This document shows, in pieces, positions 62,667 through 64,000 of a stretch of 64,000 nucleotides of DNA (the first letter of the stretch is position 1; each line of letters opens with the position of its first letter). This DNA is from CAVRGQ01 sp963720785. GTDB taxonomy: Bacteria; Actinomycetota; Acidimicrobiia; IMCC26256; DASPTH01. Under the pieces are notes generated by a model that worked only from the letters and a program-made list of their open reading frames with translations, searched no databases and was not told where the DNA came from. Where the stretch lies: the NCBI GenBank assembly GCA_963720785.1, contig CAVRGQ010000007.1, positions 1 to 64,000 on the forward strand. Direction: 5' to 3'. A program made the translations under genes and the position numbers.

Positions 62667-64000
62667 TCAGTCGGCCTGCATCGCGAGGCTGACGGCGCGG
62701 TGACGGTCGAGCATCGTGTCGACCCCACCCATGGTGAGCTCACCGCCCTCGACGAGCACGTTCCCGTTCACGACGGTGTGGCGCGCGCTCACCGGGCCGC
62801 ACCGCAGCCACGCCTCGACCGGGTCGCTCAACGCGCCGGCGAACTGCACACCCTCGAGCGGCCAGCACACGAGGTCGCCGACGGCACCCGGTGCGAGCAC
62901 GCCGAGTTCGCCCTCACGCCCGAGACAGGCCGCCGAGCCGCGTGTGGCGATCTCCAGCGCGTCGCGCGCGCCGGTGGACTGCGGCCCCTTGCGCATGCGC
63001 GCGAGCAGGAGCGCGTTGCGCGCCTCCATCCAGAGCGAGGCGCTGTCGGTGGACGCCGACCCGTCGCAGCCGATGCCGACCGGCACTCCCGCGGCGCGGA
63101 ATTCGTGCACCGGCGCGATCCCGCCGCCGCCGATCATCATGTTGGAGCTCGGGCAGTGCGCGACGCCGGTGCCCCACCGGCCCATGCGCGCGATCTCGTC
63201 CTCGTTCGGGTAGATGCAGTGGGCGACCCACGAGCGGTCGCTGCCCCAGCCCACCGCCTCGAACTGGTCGATGGTGCGTCGCCCGTAGACCTCGGCCGAG
63301 TACGTGTCCTCGTCGGGGTCCTCGGCGAGGTGCGTGTGGAGGCGCACGTCGAGGCGCTCGGCGAGCTCGGCGGTCGTGAGCATCAGCTCGGGGGTGACCG
63401 AGAACGGCGAGCACGGCGCGAGCGCGACGCGGACCATCGCGCCGTACGACGCGTCGTGGTGCAACGCGACGAGCCGTTCGCTGTCGGCGAGGATCTCGTC
63501 GTCGGTCTGCACCACGGAGTCGGGCGGGAGGCCACCGTCCTTCTGCGACCGGCTCATCGAGCCCCGCGTGGGGTGGAAGCGGAACCCCAGCTCCTTGGCG
63601 GCCGTGATCTCCGCGGTGATGAGATCGCCGCCGCCACTCGGGTGCACGTAGAGGTGGTCGGTGCTGGTGGTGCAGCCACCGAGCGCGAGCTCCGCGAGGC
63701 CGATCCACGCGGACACGTACGCGGCCTCCTCGTCGAGACGCGACCACTTGGGATACAGCGTGGTGAGCCACTGGAACAAGGTGCCGTTCACCGCGGGCCG
63801 GTAGCTCCGCGTGAGGTTCTGGTAGATGTGATGGTGGGTGTTGATCAGGCCCGGCGTCACCAGGCAGCCGTCGGCGCGCAACACCTTCTTCGAGTCGGGC
63901 ACCGGGTCGGTCGAGCCACCGACCGCGGCCACCAGGCCGTCGGTGATCGCCACCCAGCCGCCCGCGAGCTCGCGGCGCTCGTCGTCGACGGTGGCCACCA
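62667..64000 (-). CDS. 8-oxoguanine deaminase-like / TRZ-ATZ family amidohydrolase, partial
   Basis: At least 443 residues; the frame reaches the right edge, so the N-terminal ten or so residues are outside the window. The metal motif is LINTHHHIYQNLTRSYRPAV, next are TSTDHLYVHPSGGGDLITAE, LHTHLAEDPDEDTYSAEVYG, WVAHCIYPNEDEIARMG with a further His and VGIGCDGSASTDSASLWMEA with the catalytic Asp. The pattern matches 8-oxoguanine deaminases and related s-triazine/isoguanine hydrolases. It would deaminate an oxidised purine and feed the downstream ring-opening enzymes. It stops 32 bp before the start of the HTH gene. Confidence 0.88.
   Translation of the reverse strand, partial: VATVDDERRELAGGWVAITDGLVAAVGGSTDPVPDSKKVLRADGCLVTPGLINTHHHIYQNLTRSYRPAVNGTLFQWLTTLYPKWSRLDEEAAYVSAWIGLAELALGGCTTSTDHLYVHPSGGGDLITAEITAAKELGFRFHPTRGSMSRSQKDGGLPPDSVVQTDDEILADSERLVALHHDASYGAMVRVALAPCSPFSVTPELMLTTAELAERLDVRLHTHLAEDPDEDTYSAEVYGRRTIDQFEAVGWGSDRSWVAHCIYPNEDEIARMGRWGTGVAHCPSSNMMIGGGGIAPVHEFRAAGVPVGIGCDGSASTDSASLWMEARNALLLARMRKGPQSTGARDALEIATRGSAACLGREGELGVLAPGAVGDLVCWPLEGVQFAGALSDPVEAWLRCGPVSARHTVVNGNVLVEGGELTMGGVDTMLDRHRAVSLAMQAD

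Overview
This window reads as high-GC actinobacterial chromosome. The gene set fits a soil or aquatic Acidimicrobiia-like lineage: many acyl-CoA dehydrogenases, CaiB-type CoA transferases, crotonases, short-chain dehydrogenases, F420/flavin luciferase-like (LLM) oxidoreductases, a P450, DUF3097 and a NYN/LOTUS protein. This placement is inferred from gene content; there is no rRNA or other marker to fix it. Almost every gene is single-copy metabolic cargo in short runs with GTGA/ATGA start-stop overlaps.

Left part (1-11.2 kb). A partial LapA-like membrane gene is followed by about 1.3 kb of decayed DNA. Then comes a complete catabolic cassette: SnoaL-like protein, SDR, LLM oxidoreductase, a divergent MarR regulator, CaiB CoA-transferase, crotonase and alpha-methylacyl-CoA racemase. 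After it lie mobile-element genes: a pRiA4b ORF-3-like protein, an excisionase-like HTH, a HepT/MntA toxin-antitoxin pair and a tyrosine integrase. The whole block lies between two copies of the last ~75 coding bases of an acyl-CoA dehydrogenase gene (656-755 and 11143-11239). I interpret it as a ~10.5 kb genomic island inserted at the 3' end of that gene, next to the remnant of an older element at the same site.

Middle part (11.2-46.4 kb). The intact acyl-CoA dehydrogenase has a perfect palindromic operator upstream. Behind it come a secreted helical protein, crotonase, APH-like kinase, VOC protein, UBP zinc finger, ABC solute-binding protein, P450, DUF3097 (split by an in-frame TGA), an N-methylhydantoinase/oxoprolinase-type HyuB-HyuA pair, cupin, LLM oxidoreductases, amidohydrolases, several SDRs and crotonases (including MenB), an FMN reductase, a GNAT, a Dpm1-GT87 lipid-linked sugar pair, an FAD oxidoreductase, a CMD-like protein, threonine ammonia-lyase and a NYN-LOTUS protein.

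Right part (46.4-64 kb). A badly frame-broken acyl-CoA ligase is divergent from three tandem acyl-CoA dehydrogenase genes, which resemble the two-subunit dehydrogenases of sterol side-chain catabolism. Next come a DapB-like oxidoreductase, an unknown protein and a secreted cupin/allene-oxide-cyclase-like protein. The window ends in a nitrogen-heterocycle cluster: carbamoyl-amide hydrolase, Zn-dependent carbamoylase/allantoate-type hydrolase, three-subunit molybdenum hydroxylase, thiamine-binding-like protein, dihydropyrimidinase, an HTH regulator and an 8-oxoguanine-deaminase-like enzyme. These could together oxidise and open purine, pyrimidine or hydantoin rings.

A striking feature is the number of genes broken by a single-base shift (about fifteen loci from 9.6 kb rightwards, none in the seven cargo genes of the island). 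In several, removing one base restores a family-typical protein, so consensus errors are likely for many. The integrase/antitoxin region and the acyl-CoA ligase may be genuinely decayed. No tRNA, rRNA, CRISPR array or transposase was seen.
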